Assembly: GCA_022606135.1 (NCBI GenBank)
Contig: JABYQN010000006.1
Coordinates: 806,001 to 870,000 of the forward strand
DNA from: Fomes fomentarius
Lineage: Eukaryota > Basidiomycota > Agaricomycetes > Polyporales > Polyporaceae
Direction of reading: 5' to 3'
DNA length: 64,000 nucleotides
Both the position numbers and the translations under genes were made by a program. The notes beneath the pieces were generated by a model that did no database searches, was not told the DNA's origin, and worked only from the letters and a program-made list of their open reading frames with translations. Shown piece by piece: positions 33,081 through 46,537 of the stretch. How positions within the stretch are numbered: the stretch's first letter is position 1; each line of letters begins with the position of its first letter.

Positions 33081-36000
33081 CCAGTCTTCGACGATTTTCG
33101 ACACCTGCAAAGCCACGAACAAGAACCAGGGAGAAAAAAGTGGTTGGAGGACGAGAGCGACGCAACGGCCGTCTCAGTTGAAGGAGTGGAAGATGAGGGT
33201 AGGGGGCAAGGAGGGTTCGGTAAGTGGAGGACCCTAGCCGACCCCATTTTGACGGCTGGAGAAGCTTAGATTGAGGACGAAAGAGGATGGCGTGACCCTG
33301 GAAGGAACGTGCCTCTAGACTTGAGTCTTCGTATCCCTGCGCGGTAACGTGTCGCGGGAACTACGCAATGCATGCCCACTCGTCTCCATGATATGTCTTG
33401 ACTCACCAGCAAACACTGCTTACTAGTCTGACCGAAATCTACACTCTTCACCTGTTCAAGGTCAGTATATGTAATGCTGCCAACGGATGGAAAGACAACG
33501 AGAATCAGAGATACGGAAGAACTATGCGAAAACGGTAAGCATTGTCCGTCCGTGGATCCCAACAGCAGTGTACGCGAGTGCAACGATGACATAGTATGTA
33601 TGATAACAACGTCTTCTATCGCGTTAGACGGTCAAAACGTCGATGATCATCATAATGAAGTTCACTACAAGAGATAAAAATCAACCCATCACTGCAGTTG
33701 CACAGCGGAGGGAAAGACTTCGACAGACACGCCATTCGCTGCTTATGATCGCTAGTTGAAATCGTACGCCCATGTACAACAGTGGTCACTGCACTATGGC
33801 GTTCTGCCTCCCCTGTGCACGCGCTGCTCCCACCTTGCCTCAACCTCACCACTGCCGCCACGGTGGATCATGAATGTAGCAAGAAGCATCACATCCGGCG
33901 TGACCATGTCACAGGCGCTTGATAAGAAAGTTCCAACGAAACTGGGTGAGTCATTTCATCACAAACGACAACTTCCCAAAGCCATGTTCCTTGGATATCC
34001 TGCGTGCCAATGTCTGATATGTTCGCCCGTAGCATCAATGCATCCTCAAGATGTGTGCTCGATAGCAAGTCGTACTCAAATCGCGCAACCAGCACAACGC
34101 AGTACCGACTCAACACGTATACCACCCAACGTGACACATCCACAAAATGAAACATCCACAGCATAACTTTGACATAGAGAGGAACGACACATGAAGCAAT
34201 ACCAACAGAGAACATACCTAGACCTAGAATTTGTGACGTCGCAGTGGGCGATGGACGATACAAGGGTGGCGGCACGCCCCGACGTGATCAGCATGCGGCA
34301 GCCGCGTGAGCATTGTGCTTGTCCAATGTCTAGTGCTAACCAGGGGTAGTCGAGGATGACAGCGCGAGAGTGATTAGGGCCACTTGCCAATCGGCCTGAC
34401 GTTCACTTGGGTCTTGACCGGACAACTTGTGCAGCCCGACAGACTACATTGAGCATGCCACCTGGTGTTGTTTGTGCACCTGCAGAAGGTGTACCTACGG
34501 ACGACCCATCAAGCTTGCAGACCCATGAATATTTCCACGGAAGACTCCCCGCAAAATCACAGTCGCAGACTCGCAGTCAATTTGCCAAGGAATGCCTATA
34601 CTTGATGCAGTGATACAGTTCGGAGATAATGACGACAGCCAATGGAAGAAGATAGCATAACATGAAAAGTGACCAGGTAGACGGGCAAGCGGCAGCGATG
34701 ATAATCCATTGAGAGAGTCAAGTCGAACATCGAGCGGGAGCGCGGATCCAAGTGGAACTGAGTCCAAAAACTGCCAGGTCCGCGAGGCTCTCGCCAACGG
34801 AGCGATCGACAATCGATCGCGAGCCGACCCCGCCTCCCGCCATCACCACCCCTCAGAGTCAATCTCCCTACCCATCATCTTTCCCGCAATGGATTTCCTC
34901 TGTCCGGGATCCAAACCCTACATCTATTCAACATCGGCAGGTATCGCATACAACTCGACACTGGACGGTCTATGCAAACTTCCGCACTTCCAGCCACTAT
35001 AACCAGACTAACTCTACGGTCTTCAACACGTCGGAAGAGTCGCGGTCATATGGACGATGTATGCCCTACGATGCCTTCGACGAGCCCTCTTACGCTGCCT
35101 TCTTCAACTGGAATCCGCCCTTCTATCTCTGTCGCTTGCTTCCCCCGACTTGTTCAAGACACCACTCATGTGCGCCCGCGCTATGAAACCACCCATCCTA
35201 CCTACTCAGCAGCCTCAAGCGAACAGCTTCGCCGGGAAACGGTTAGCGGACGCAAGAACTTGTGGTTTGCAGGCATACGGTTCCTAGGATTGAAGAATGG
35301 AAGGGTATAACCGTCGGGGGGTTTGGAGCGCGGCTGGTCACACAGGTACGTGCAACGGAGCATGCCCTCTTACCTCCTACTTACTCTTCAACGTGCAACC
35401 AATGCAATCTCCGATGTCACTGTCGAAGCCAGGACGATCACCTTAACCTCTGCGTCAGCCCAGGATAATCACAGAACTCGCCCTGGTATAATCCGTGCTA
35501 GCTCACCCTGAACCACCCTTCGAGTCTCGCTTCCGCAAGAGTTCTTGATATTCCCCGAGATTCGCCGAGGATGCCTACACAATCGGTTGCTTGCCCGCTG
35601 CGAGTAAGAACAATGTGCCGTGCCGCAATAAGTAATATATGTTTCCACTCTCTGTACTCCTTCTGCCACCTTTCAACCTCCCGCCATACTCGACCCCACA
35701 CCTCGTCCACATTTCATGGAGAGCACACAGACGCACAAAGAACGCTCTGTTATGGGTGAAAACCATCCGTCATGTCGGTAGCACCAGGGGCATCGACCCG
35801 TGTAACGAGCTGTTACGTCCTGAAGCCATCGTTGTCAAGATCTGAACGTCACTTACATGGCACATAGTGTTACATTGTGGTCTCACGCTGATCACATCGG
35901 GCACTTCAAGTGTGACTAGCATGTAACACGAAATCTGGATGCATTACAAATGTCTTCATATGCAACACTGCGACAAACACTGGTCCTTTTTGGACAGTAA

Positions 36001-36454
36001 ACAGGATGTGATAAAGATGTAACGCCTCGTTAAACAGGTTGATGCCCCCGGTGTAGGAGATTGTGGGCGGATGAATCCTCCGACGTCCGTTGACCCCGCC
36101 CTGGCAATCAAACAAACCATACATGTGCAAGTCCGTCCTTGCTTCTCAACGTCACGTCGTGTCTCGCCCACAGCTTTCGAAAGCTGACAAGGACTGCAGT
36201 GATGTCGATAGCAATTCATTCTGCTTGAGTATTACATAGTAGTAGCGGAAAACAGGGACATACAAAGAATATAGTTGTAACGTTTTCTTCGCATCCGCCA
36301 TGCTATTGCCATTCACCGTTCTACTTTATCTCCAGCATCCCACCGGAGTGCTTGGCGTCTGGGAAGCTACTCGTACGGGGTAAGTTTGAATTGTATTGTA
36401 TGAATATCTCGCCCTCAGCAATGTATTGTTCGATGCGCTAGAGTGGATCGACAC
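33081..36454. other. Region between S copy 1 and TM copy B
   Basis: About 3.4 kb without a gene I can support. On the minus strand at about 34275-33990 a hydrophobic stretch (LGLGMFSVGIASCVVPLYV onward) looks like a broken multi-pass membrane protein, but frames do not join. On the plus strand 34752-35186 is open for 144 codons; part of it (TSSHYNQTN, then YDAFDEPSY) shows a weak nucleotide resemblance to minus-strand sequence near 52.8 kb. A possible start exon with a signal-like sequence and a GTAAGT donor lies at 36301-36380 plus. None is firm. Confidence 0.3.
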
Positions 36455-37300
36455 TTAAGAGGAGGGGGGGAAAGTGTTAGCATCGTTAGGGTCCTACAAC
36501 GGAATCCGGTTAGGTATCAGTGTGATGGGCGCTGGTAGGCTCATGTAGTATGTAGTACTTAAGTACACCCACGTAGATAACCGACGGTACCGTCGGCGAC
36601 ATCAGTCTCGATGCAGATCTTCCGTCTGTGCTTCCGACTGTATTGAACATGGGAGGCTCAATCTCAACCTTCTTGGCTTGGACGTCCAGGCTGCGCTGGC
36701 GGAGTAGGGCGCAGAAGAGAATGGTGCCGATGAGAAGAAGCCCAAGCACTCCACCGTCGACCACTCCGCCAACGATAGCTCCAACGTTGTTAGACTTCTG
36801 ACTCGGACTCAGAGAGCTTGACGAGCTCTCTCCGGGATCGGGAGGAGGAGATGTCGACAGTGCGGAAGATGAATAAGAATATTCCCTTGTGGGTGCATAT
36901 AGATCATACCTCACTAAGTACGCGTTGCTCTACGGCCACGTAGGGTCGAGGACGTGAATTTCCTGTTGAAGGTATCAAGGAGCCACTTGCGCCTACGCTT
37001 TTGGTCTGAGAACACGGCACCATTGAAGACTCGCTGCTAGTTGGCATTTTGCGTGCTCGCGCCTGCCAGTAGCACGATGGGTTCAACTCCGATGGGCCTA
37101 CTGCTGGGAGAGTCAGCTTGCCACAGTCCCGTGTGCGATGTCAAGTTATAGATACGGTGCTCACCCATGGAGTCTGTGAGATCGAGATCTGGCCTGACTC
37201 GAAATTGAAGACGAAGAAGGCTCGCACACACAAATGTGCGCACGAGGAATCCATATGATGATGAACCATCACGATACATTTACAATCTACGCCCGCAACT
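36455..37300 (-). pseudogene. TM-family membrane protein, copy B (diverged)
   Basis: The minus strand contains TM-family exons in order but much diverged. A Cys stretch (GVDCKCIVMV, near 37285) stands for the CACNTVMY block, then PCSQTKR near 37010, then SLIPSTGNSRPRPYVAVEQ near 36980-36930, standing for YPLTIPGGTAVPAWAF. The C-terminal half is good: a Ser/Pro stalk, NNVGAIVGGVVDGGVLGLLLIG as the transmembrane helix, then IY followed by a donor (exon end 36573). The final exon 36493-36455 is intact but very short: DPNDANTFPPSS and stop, which keeps the DP..TFP motif in a shortened tail. Upstream frames are not continuous, so I lean to pseudogene, although a fast-evolving functional gene is possible. 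Confidence 0.5.
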
Positions 37301-37439
37301 CCAAGCATATGCAATACCTCCGTCAGCGCAGATACAGATGTCGTCATGATGTTCGTGTTCGTGAGCCAGTTCCGAGTCGAGTCGCAAACCGATCTTTCTT
37401 AGATCTCTTTCAAGGATCGGCCCATAAAGTTCAAACCGA

Positions 37440-39068
37440 TCATAGCTCAGGTGCGCCCTTGTACACCGAGCCCGCATACCCCGGACCAGCCGCGCCATAC
37501 CCAAATTGACTGGGATACTCCCCAGAGGCAGAGAGACTGCGCATATGCGCAGACATCGTCATGCTCGGAGTCGGCGACGTCGCGCGTGACCTCAAGGGCG
37601 GCGCCTGAGGGTCCACAGGCGCAGGGAACGTGCGGGGATCATCGGGGTCCTGCATGAACATGGAACGAACGAACAGTCAGCATCCGCTGAGAGTGTCGAT
37701 ACGCAAAGGCACGCACGTATATCGTAGACGGGGTGGCAGAGAACGGGCTCTTCAAGAAGCCCGGTGTCAGGTCCCGGTGTTGGTGTCCGAATCCCGCTCC
37801 ACCGTCAGTACCAGCAGCAGACATCGGACGCTCCGCCTGGGCCAGAGCAGCATCGCGGTTGTCCAAGTCCCAGTTCCGCTGGCGGAGGAGGAGGTAGAAT
37901 ACAAGCACCCCGACGAGGAGCAGCCCGATGACGCCTCCGACAACTCCGCCGACGATCGCGCCCAGGTTGTTGTTCTTCGTCGACCCAGCTCCGGCTCCGG
38001 CTCCTCCTGCTCCTGCAGGTGCGGCTCCGCTGCCTGTAGACGCGGACGTCGGAGCTGAGCTGGTCGAGGACGAGTCTGAGTCTGTCGATGTGAGCGATGT
38101 CGATGATGGAGATATGAATGTGACGAGCGTGGAGGTGGGGGGCGCGCTTGTGGATGACGGGAGCACGGACGCTGTTGTGTCTGGCAAGTCTGTCAACCAG
38201 CACGAATACGAGTCAGCTGTTTTTCGAGAGGAAGACGTGAATGTTGAGGTGTCGTGAGCGAGGTGCGTACCTTGAAGAGCCTCTGCTTCCGCATCTGCGA
38301 CATCAAATCTGTCATTTGTCTATATATCTCGGCTCTGAGCACTGGCCCGGTGAGAACAGGAGTGATCACGCACGGTAACGTCTTGGAACGCCCACGCAGG
38401 AACGGCTGTGCCGCCCGGGATCGTGAGCGGATACCTACACAAATTACAGTGTCAGCGTGTCTATCACCACGGCGGTCACAGTGTAAGGGATTAATGAACT
38501 CACGTCATGAGACTTGTGCTCGTACAATTCTCCGACCACCCACTCCAACTAGAAACGTGCATCAGCTAGGATCAGCTGACGAGAACGCAGGGCGGAAGGA
38601 AAGGAGGGGAGGTGCTCACGGAAGTGCATGGAGAGAGACATCCGGCGCGAACTGGCACCGCTCGCACGCCGTGAGCAGCGAATACATCACCGTGTTGCAT
38701 GCACACTCGCTCGATTCCTGCGGTCCCAGGTAGAACTGATCGCTGCTAGGGACCTGGTCCACGACCGCTGGCTGGAGGTGAACATCGTCGTGCGAGATGG
38801 ACCATCCTGAGAGCTGACGTACCGTCCGCGGTCCCGACGCAAGGAACAAAGAGGTATGCCGTGACGAGGCAGGGGCTCTGTCCTTTGGAGTTGGACATCT
38901 GAAAGCGCGGAGGTTGCTCGATAATTAAAGTCTATGGTGAGTGAGAGTGAGCGAGGGACGCACCCATGCATACTCGCTGACACACTGAGCATTCGAAACT
39001 TGCGCATCGACACCCCAGAAGAGGGATGCGTGTTGCGCCAGAGACAGGACGAGCAGGGACGACAGCAT
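37440..39068 (-). CDS. TM-family membrane protein, copy C (intact)
   Basis: Eight exons on the minus strand (39068-38964, 38898-38823, 38767-38620, 38548-38504, 38434-38374, 38319-38271, 38189-37717, 37649-37440) give 388 residues. A signal peptide covers residues 1 to about 23. The ectodomain has paired cysteines (NAQC, GQSPC, CACNTVMYSLLTACERCQ, WSENCT) and the block YPLTIPGGTAVPAWAFQDVT. Next come DRFDVA, a long Ser/Thr/Ala/Gly stalk (162-232), a Gly-zipper transmembrane helix (about 239-263, GAIVGGVVGGVIGLLLVG) and a cytosolic tail. The tail holds IY|DPDDPRTFP and ends SVYKGAPEL. Topology suggests a type I plasma-membrane or cell-wall-sensing protein, but I know of no named domain or function. 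Exons 1-6 are 105, 76, 148, 45, 61 and 49 nt, identical to copy D at 49256-50714. That match fixes the model and the start. Confidence 0.86.
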
Positions 39069-41700
39069 CGCGACTGGAAGAGCAGATGAAGGAGAAAAGG
39101 CTGGCTCGAGGGCCAGGACGCCAGCTTGAGCCGTGTGCGGATACAAAAGGCACGGGCGAGTGCAGGCCCAGCGCGGCGTGTGCATCCTGAGCGCTGTTCT
39201 GCACGGCGCGGACAGGCAAGAGGATGCTTTCTTGCAGGAGGCCTCTTGTCAGAACTTGATTCTGTGGGCGTCGGTGTGTCCATGCTCGCCGTGATGGCTT
39301 GCTGGAGTTGGGGGTCGTGCGGGCTTGCGCCCATATTATCGGATGGCCGCCCGTGCTACCGCTACGCCCAGAAGCATGGCGAGAGGGACCTTTAGAGCCT
39401 GAGGGTGGCTGATACGGATGTCCGTCCGTGGAGGCGATGCTGTCGAGAATTCAGCACAGACACCATCGCGGACAAGATTCGCATTCTCGGAACTCACCTG
39501 CTCGCATCCGGTGCAAAAGAAGCGTGAATGAATGGCGTCACGGAAGAAAGGCAGCTTCAACGTGAGCAACTGCGATATCGATATCTAGGCTTAGTGTATG
39601 GGCAGCATATGCGATTCAAACGGTGTTCTGACTGTTAGAAGGGTGCGCACTTCAGTTAGCCCTCGCAAGGTCCTTTCTGTCCGGGGTTTGCGATCTCTTC
39701 ATAGCGGAACATATAGAGTATGTACAATGATTGGCTTAGTAATAGTCGCGAGTGTCTCTCCAGCGCTAAAGACCTGCAGAAGAACTCGTCAGTAGTGGAG
39801 CTACTCGAGGGAGCGGAATGATCGGTGCCTCTCTAATCTCGTGCCGGAGCACATGGGTGAAGGAAGTCGTGGAAGTGGGAAGGCCGGTAGAAAGCTTCAG
39901 GCAACATAGAGTTCATTCGGACCCGCCAGTATGGCTCACCAACCTTTCTACGGATTCCGTACTCACAGATGTCACTGGGTGGGAATTGACACCGGTGAGG
40001 CGGACAAGTAAGTAGTGATTACATTCCTCGTTGAAAGCTAGTTGGAGGGACCGAGGACAGGACGGACACGGAGGGGGGGCACGAATGCCGCTGCCAAGCA
40101 TGTCGGTGCAGATCACTAGGGCACTTCACACGGGCCAATGTAAGGAAGAGAGTGAACGGGATGGTTGAATTAGGCGCTACGCGACGAGCACCCCTTCTTG
40201 TGCAATCGGAGCGTCAAGGCAAGGAGCCTGTCGGAGTGCGCGGAATGCAATCAAGTAACGCGAGCCAAACGCTGCGACACATGGAACTGGGAGCTCGCCC
40301 TAGTCCAGAACGTCCCGTGGCTACTGGAAGGTGGCTTCGAGCGCAGGGAGCTCGCCCGTTCTATTCGCCGGAAATGAACGGAAGGGACGGCCCTGGGCGA
40401 TCCGGAAAGGGGTGGAGAGCTGAGAAGGAGGAAGGGGTCGAGACATTCGCAACTGGGGAAGCGTCCGAGTGGAAGCCGAGGTGGGGCGAGGTCGAGCTCG
40501 GAGCGGAAGAGGCCACCCAGCGCGACGGAGACTACGGTTGGCTCGCGCTTGAAGCTACTAATATACTATAGGATCAGGCCTTGCGTGCAGTCATCTGGTA
40601 GCTATAAGCGCAGAGGAGGTTGAGTGGGCGGAGATGGGAGGGATGGCGAGGACGAACGTGGGTAGGGTGTGGAGGAGGGCATGAGGCTATGCGACGTCGC
40701 CGTCGTCTCATCGGGCGCAGTTGGGCCGCTGCCAGGCGACAAGAATGTTTGGAGGCGGATTGAACGAGCACGGGACTCGGATTCGATACGGGACTTGGAC
40801 TCGGAGGGTGGGACCGGCGTGGGCACTCGGCCGGTGCAGACGACGACGGCAAGTGTCCTTCTGCGATCGCACCCCGCTGCCACACATCTTCTCGAACGGG
40901 ATCAGTTGCCAGAAATCGCTCTCGCGCGCGACACGCACGCTTGAAACAGATGTCGGTCCAGCCCTCGCCCCTCGTGTGTCCGCATCTCCGGCGTCCTAAA
41001 TTAGAGGCGGCTGTCTGGCCAACACAGCGAGCGAGCGCAGATCGTCGTCATTCTACACCCGGAAGAAGGAGGACGGAATGAGGATGGTCGGGATGGGAGA
41101 AGAAGCCTAGTTCGAGTTCAGCGTCGCGATTGAATTCTTCAACCTTGCGCCGACAACGGAGGATCTCCCATCAGCGGGCGAGAGCGGTCGAGGGCTACGC
41201 TGGGGGTGCTGCTGGGATATTGTCGGCTGGTGGATGCGTGCCTTTTCCTTTCGAGAGCGTTGAGACGTATGATGCCCGAGCGGCGTGTTACTTCGGCGTG
41301 GACCGCTGTGCAGACGTGGGACAGACTGGCAAAGACGGCGCCGTCGGCGTGGCCACTCTTCTCTCCTGCCAGACGGCGGAAACCTGTGCGACCGAGGTCG
41401 AGTGCGTGTTGGCACGCAGGAAACTATCGTCCTCCGCAAGGCCAAGTGAAGAGTCAAGACACTCAGAGTCAGACCGGGTGGCGGCCAGAAGCCCCGGCCA
41501 ACGGGCGCCTAAAGCTCCACGTCTTCGGAACAGCATGCCCTAATCAGTAACTGCTCCGGCCCGTGATTGAGATTTCTTTCAGATCGGTTAGAGTACTTAG
41601 GACTGTCCTTCCATGCCCACCGATACCTCACCTTCCCTCCCCCGCACACTGCCTGCACACTGCCATCTCCACACTCTCATCACTCCTCTTCCTCCCCAGC
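39069..41700. other. Intergenic region, no supported gene
   Basis: About 2.6 kb. The plus strand is open at 40152-40571 (139 codons from an ATG), rich in Gly/Glu/Arg and without a motif. Minus-strand Pro/Ser-rich open stretches at 40574-40885 look compositional. No coherent gene model emerged. Confidence 0.35.
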
Positions 41701-42482
41701 ATGAGCATCTCCGTCGACGACCTTGTTGCTTCCCTCAACGCCAACCACATCGGTCAAGAAGCGATCGAGCTCGCTGCTTTGCAGGTATGTCCGACGCCAC
41801 TCCCCATATCACACCACCCTCCAACACAAAGGACTCCCAGGCCCAGCTCGCCCAATCCCTCTTCTCTCAGTCCATGTCCTCGTCTTTCAACAGCTCTCGA
41901 GGCGGTCCCTCCAGTACACCTATCTCTCGTACGCCCTCAGGAAGCATTTCGCTCGACCCCACCGAAGCTTCGCGCGCCCGGAATGGTACTTCCTCAAACT
42001 CGAGAATGCGGTGCTCGATCGACGAGCCCCAGCATGATGACGAGATGATGGACGAAGACGAGCGTATGGTCGAGGACCTCCTTCTCGCCTCTCCCACCTC
42101 CCCCTCCAGTCCATCTGCTTCTTTCTCCCGCGCCCCACCCCCATCAGGTGCGCCTCAGACATCGTCTGCCTTCCGCCCACGAAAAACAAGCCTCTCGATG
42201 CACATGATTCCCCTCGACCATTCCCACCACGATCTCCCTTCCCCCAACACCTCCCTCTTCGCCACCACCGACCCCTTCTACCTCGCGTCCCTCCAGAGCG
42301 CGCACAGCCACCCACCCCAGACGTCGGTCTTCGCCCAGGCGGGCCGTCCTTCCGCACACTCCCCTTTCACGAGGAACCACCATCACATGCAGTACAGTGC
42401 ATTTGGCCATGGTTTCCAGTCAGTCGCACCGGACGTGCAGGCCCACAACATGTATACCGCCACCGCCGCGTTCACCTCGTGA
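41701..42482 (+). CDS. Ser/Pro/His-rich protein of unknown function
   Basis: Two exons (41701-41784 and 41841-42482) give 241 residues. The N-terminus MSISVDDLVASLNANHIGQE, then IELAALQAQLAQSLFSQS, is predicted helical, and the intron falls between Q28 and A29. The rest is probably disordered: Ser/Pro-rich, with an acidic patch (DDEMMDEDERMVEDLLL), repeated SP sites and several His-Pro stretches towards the end. The helix-plus-disorder layout resembles small fungal regulators or adaptor proteins, but I recognise no domain. The start is the ATG that gives a clean helical N-terminus; upstream sequence is pyrimidine-rich (CCTTCCCTCC, CTCCTCTTCC), as in many fungal promoters. No signal peptide or membrane segment is present. 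Confidence 0.75.
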
Positions 42483-45400
42483 ACCGCGCCCGCATGCGTT
42501 CCATATCCCGAATCCCTCGTACATATCATCATCACTACCACAACACCCACTCCTCATTCCCATGACCAGTGTAATATCAGTGTAACATAGACAGACTATC
42601 ATGAGCCGCCATACCCGATGCGCCGACCGATCATCCTTCCCCCTTATTTCCGACACTCTTCCGTCTGGTATTCAGTCTTGCGTCGTATGGATTATCCCCG
42701 TCATTCGCTGGCTGAAAGGCGCTCCTCTATGCCATGCTCGGGACAGGGAGCGGGGAACCTGGGAAACTAGGGAACCGGTGTCACCGGGGTGTGGGGCAAT
42801 GCGGTATCGTGATTGCGAAGTCGCAGGACCAGCGGCGCTCTGATCCCGGGCTTATCTGGGGCCACCACAGTGCTGCCGCCGGGAGACCCGTCAAAATGGA
42901 CAGATGCACAGTCTTGGACGACGTGTATCTCGTGAATAGTACAGGTCTATAGGTATCCCGTGTACCGCAGCCACCACAAGCAGCATCTGTGCTCGTGTCT
43001 ATCTGTCGGCCTTCACACATGGACGTTTACGGAATCCGCATTCATTGTTCCGCTTCTCCATCATCCGCCATCATCTTCCAACGCCCGCACTCGCCCTCTT
43101 AAACGCCATTTTGCTTAATTCGATCGCATCTCCATCATCGCATCTCTCTCTCCCTCTCTCGAGTCTCAATCGCATACATACTATACAGTATCGGCGTACT
43201 AGGGTCCTGGATGTTGTACACTCGCGCTGACGATGTCTGAAGTAGTGAACGGACGGTGCTTTTCAACCTTCTTGCTCATAGCGTAGAGATATACATTGAC
43301 AGGCTTAGGCAGATATAAATGCTCCGCCTCTCCCTACCCCTGCTTCCGTTTCCGTGTGTCTCGCCGCTCAGTGCTGAGTGGCCTCCCACCGCGAGTTATG
43401 CCGTGACATAACACAATAGTATCCGTATCGTAACAACTATTCCCTCCGAACTACGCTTATATACTCCCACCCCTCTCACATGCAAACATATACACATGGG
43501 CTCGTACTCACACTGAACACCGCAGCGCATCCGCATATACAATACACATCTATTCATTCGTGCATTGTCCCAGCTCTCCCGCAAGCTCGGAAGCAGTAGG
43601 CAATAGATATCCCCATACAAGGCAGGAGACTGAGTTTCCATGCTGATGAACCGTCTGCGGACACAATGCATCTCCTCTGCATCTCCATGGCATTCATGAC
43701 TTTGACAGTACTGACACTCCTTCGAAGCAGAGCTCGAGCTTCGGGCATGCGCGATTGATGTTGTATATTCGCGCAGAGCCAGCCTGGTAGCGAGTTGCGA
43801 GCCTCGGCCGTCCCATCAAGACTGTACTGTACTGTACTTGGCAAGACGTACTCCAGGTCGCGCGGGTGCCATTCCATTTGCCAGCATTGCTTCTCGCGGG
43901 CGCGAGGAGTGGCCACGGGCCGGGATTACCTACGTTCACCGTTCAGAGTTCACCGCAGACGCACGTCGCACGCCGCCACGCACGCGCGTACTAGGTGGCG
44001 GATCTGTGCAGATTTGTGGTCATAGACTCACAGCGCTAGCGCGCAGACCCGGAACTCGGAGCAGTCGAAGGAGGGATGCCTATGGCTTCTGGCTGAGGTC
44101 GCGTGCACATCACATCCCGTTAATCCTCAACCTGTTCAAACAGAAGTACCAGTTCAGTATTTGCAAGGTCACGTCCAACGTCCACTGGCGGTGTTCGCCA
44201 GGTCCTCTCTGATCAAAGGTCTGCGAACCTCGGAGTTAGGACTTAGGTCAATTTGTGCAAGCATCAAGGACGGGGGCTGGCTGGGCGCTCATGCCTCATG
44301 CCAGGACGGCGCGGTGGCGGTGGCAGTGGCACCGTCCGCGTCCACTGCAGGTCCGTTGTGCCGGTTGTGCCGTTGCGCCGTGTACGTAGCGTGAGTTTGG
44401 GCCTTCTTGACTTGGCTGAAGTTTAACAAGTTCGCCGGAGGCTAGTAGCATTGGACGAGCCGGATACGGGTCCTTCGCGCCGCAGAGGGCGGGTGAAGTT
44501 GAGCTTCCCTCAAATTCGTTGACGAGCTCCGGTGCTTCGACGCTGCAGAAGTTAAAGATAAAGAGAGAGACCGGAACATCCGAGTTCCTCCAAAGGTTAG
44601 GCTTTCCACTTCAAGCTCCACTCGGCCTCCGGGGGCGAAGGCAAAACCACGGTTCCGTACTCGGTCACGCACTGGCGCGCGCTCCGACTAGTACTTCCCG
44701 CCCCGGTTCCCGACTCCCGACTTCTGCGTCGTCCGCATGTTCCGCATGTCCGCCGTCCGAGCCGAACAGGGATCGACCGGCTACATAACTACATACCGGC
44801 TACCGGGACGATCGGCCGCGATTTTGATGGCAAGTTATACCAAACGCGCGCCTCTCTCGAATCCTTTTCGTCCTTGAAGTTGCCGCAGCAGCAGGCCAGC
44901 TGAGTTCGCCTTCCGCGGCCATCTGGCCATCAGAACCACATTCTCCGCGCTCCGCTTTGTCTTACGGCGCGTGTGTGTGGACGGCTCTTGTGAAGAGAGG
45001 GCTTGATTTGGGCAGATAGAGACTGTCTGCTCCTCGGACCGCCCTGCGTTGATGGCCAGAGAGTCGCTGTCAGTGTGGTGTGTTTCTTGTGTTGGTGAGT
45101 CCCTTTCCTGTCCCTTTCCTGTACACCTCCGTCCCGTATACGCCCGATGATATTTGTGACAGGAAGGTGGCCACTTGTATGTCTCCTGCCGGCGCGCCAC
45201 CAACGATTTCTTCCTATCTTGCGCTATGTCGCTAAGTATCTGGGCTCGGTAACATGTCGGGATGAGAGATAGCGGGGGATGGCGGCTTGGGGACGCCACA
45301 ACGTGCGAAGGCGATCATCATGGTGATCGACAAGCCCCCCTTGGCACTGGCGGGCCTGCGATCGTCTTGTCGATGTCAATGTGATTTTCGCCACGTTTTT

Positions 45401-46537
45401 GCAGGCCTCCGAATTCGCCCGAATGTCCCTGTGATCGCATTGTCAGTGCGGATTATGACGTCAGACATAGAGTCTCTGTTTTCTCGGCGAGTACGTGTGG
45501 TGCGGCAGTCCAGGCGTGATGATTCTGACTGCTCTGCAATAGAAGATCCTATCATCTATGTGCATACCCAGTGCTCGCAATCATGGCAGCATGCTCCGTT
45601 GGGTTCCCTTTCTGCTATTGCTTCATGATTGTGCTCTTACACACGGAATGGCAGGAAGATGCTGAACTTGAAGACAGAAGCTACTAAATTGGTCGCAGAA
45701 GCTGGCCTTGGAAAATGGAATCGCCGTCGCATGAGAATACTTGTGGCCATTTGACCAGGTTCTGAGATACCTTGTAGCTTCCCGAATTCGAACCTGTCTG
45801 CGCCACGTTGTTTACTCATGCCTGCGGCATCTACGTACGCTTACGTGCCTCTCTTCACATTCTGGTCAGCAGACCTCAGAAACATGTCAGACGCAGGGCT
45901 TGTGCTTGGTACATTGCTCGCCTTGTAGGACACACGATTGACGTCTGTACATCCACGGGCCGTAGTGGAAAGTCGCAGGTGACCTTCCCATGTCGCGAGG
46001 GTAGTAGTAGTACAACGTGGGGTAGTGCCAGCTACGGAGCTCCGTTTCTTCCCTTCAAAGTGCGTGAGTCGACACTCATCCTAGAGTTTGTCCCTGACCA
46101 TCATCGCCAATGCAAGGCTGCGGACAAGCTCGCGTTCCTCGCATGCATATACGGCATACATATATGTCGACTATTGGAAGCGTTTGCTTCTCCCCGTCTC
46201 GCCGTCGTTCGCGATTCCATCCTTACGGCCGTGTCCTGCGACGATCATCCGTACGTGTCGTCATGCTCGCCTTGTTAGGAGGATCTGCAGGGGTCGGCTG
46301 ATGGGGCAGCCCTAAACCCATACTTAATCTCACACACAACATCTGCACAGGACCCATCGCCACGATCTGCGCGCCGCGCCAGACTCACACGCTGTGGCCA
46401 ACGCCTCTTCGCAATAGGAAGAAGCTGATTTCCCCATCGATCTCCAACTTCATCCTCTGACCTGAAACGCAAGTACTAGAGCTGCTCCTCGTCGACGCGA
46501 GGCGGTGAGATTGATCAGCGATACGATTTGGGGAACG
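42483..46537. other. 4-kb gene-poor region
   Basis: No gene supported. Noted items are a CT-rich tract at about 43128-43165, three copies of a 5-bp ACTGT unit at 43821-43836, and a tandem 11-bp TCCCTTTCCTG pair near 45092-45121. Open frames up to 154 codons (for example 44835-45299, minus) have no motif or splice context. Confidence 0.35.

Noticed and set aside
33990..34275. A hydrophobic minus-strand stretch like a multi-pass membrane protein.
   Set aside because: Frames do not join across plausible introns and the similarity to known fungal membrane families was too weak to support a call.
40152..40571. A 139-codon plus-strand ORF starting with ATG.
   Set aside because: Gly/Glu/Arg-rich without a recognisable motif or intron structure; chance is likely in GC-rich DNA.
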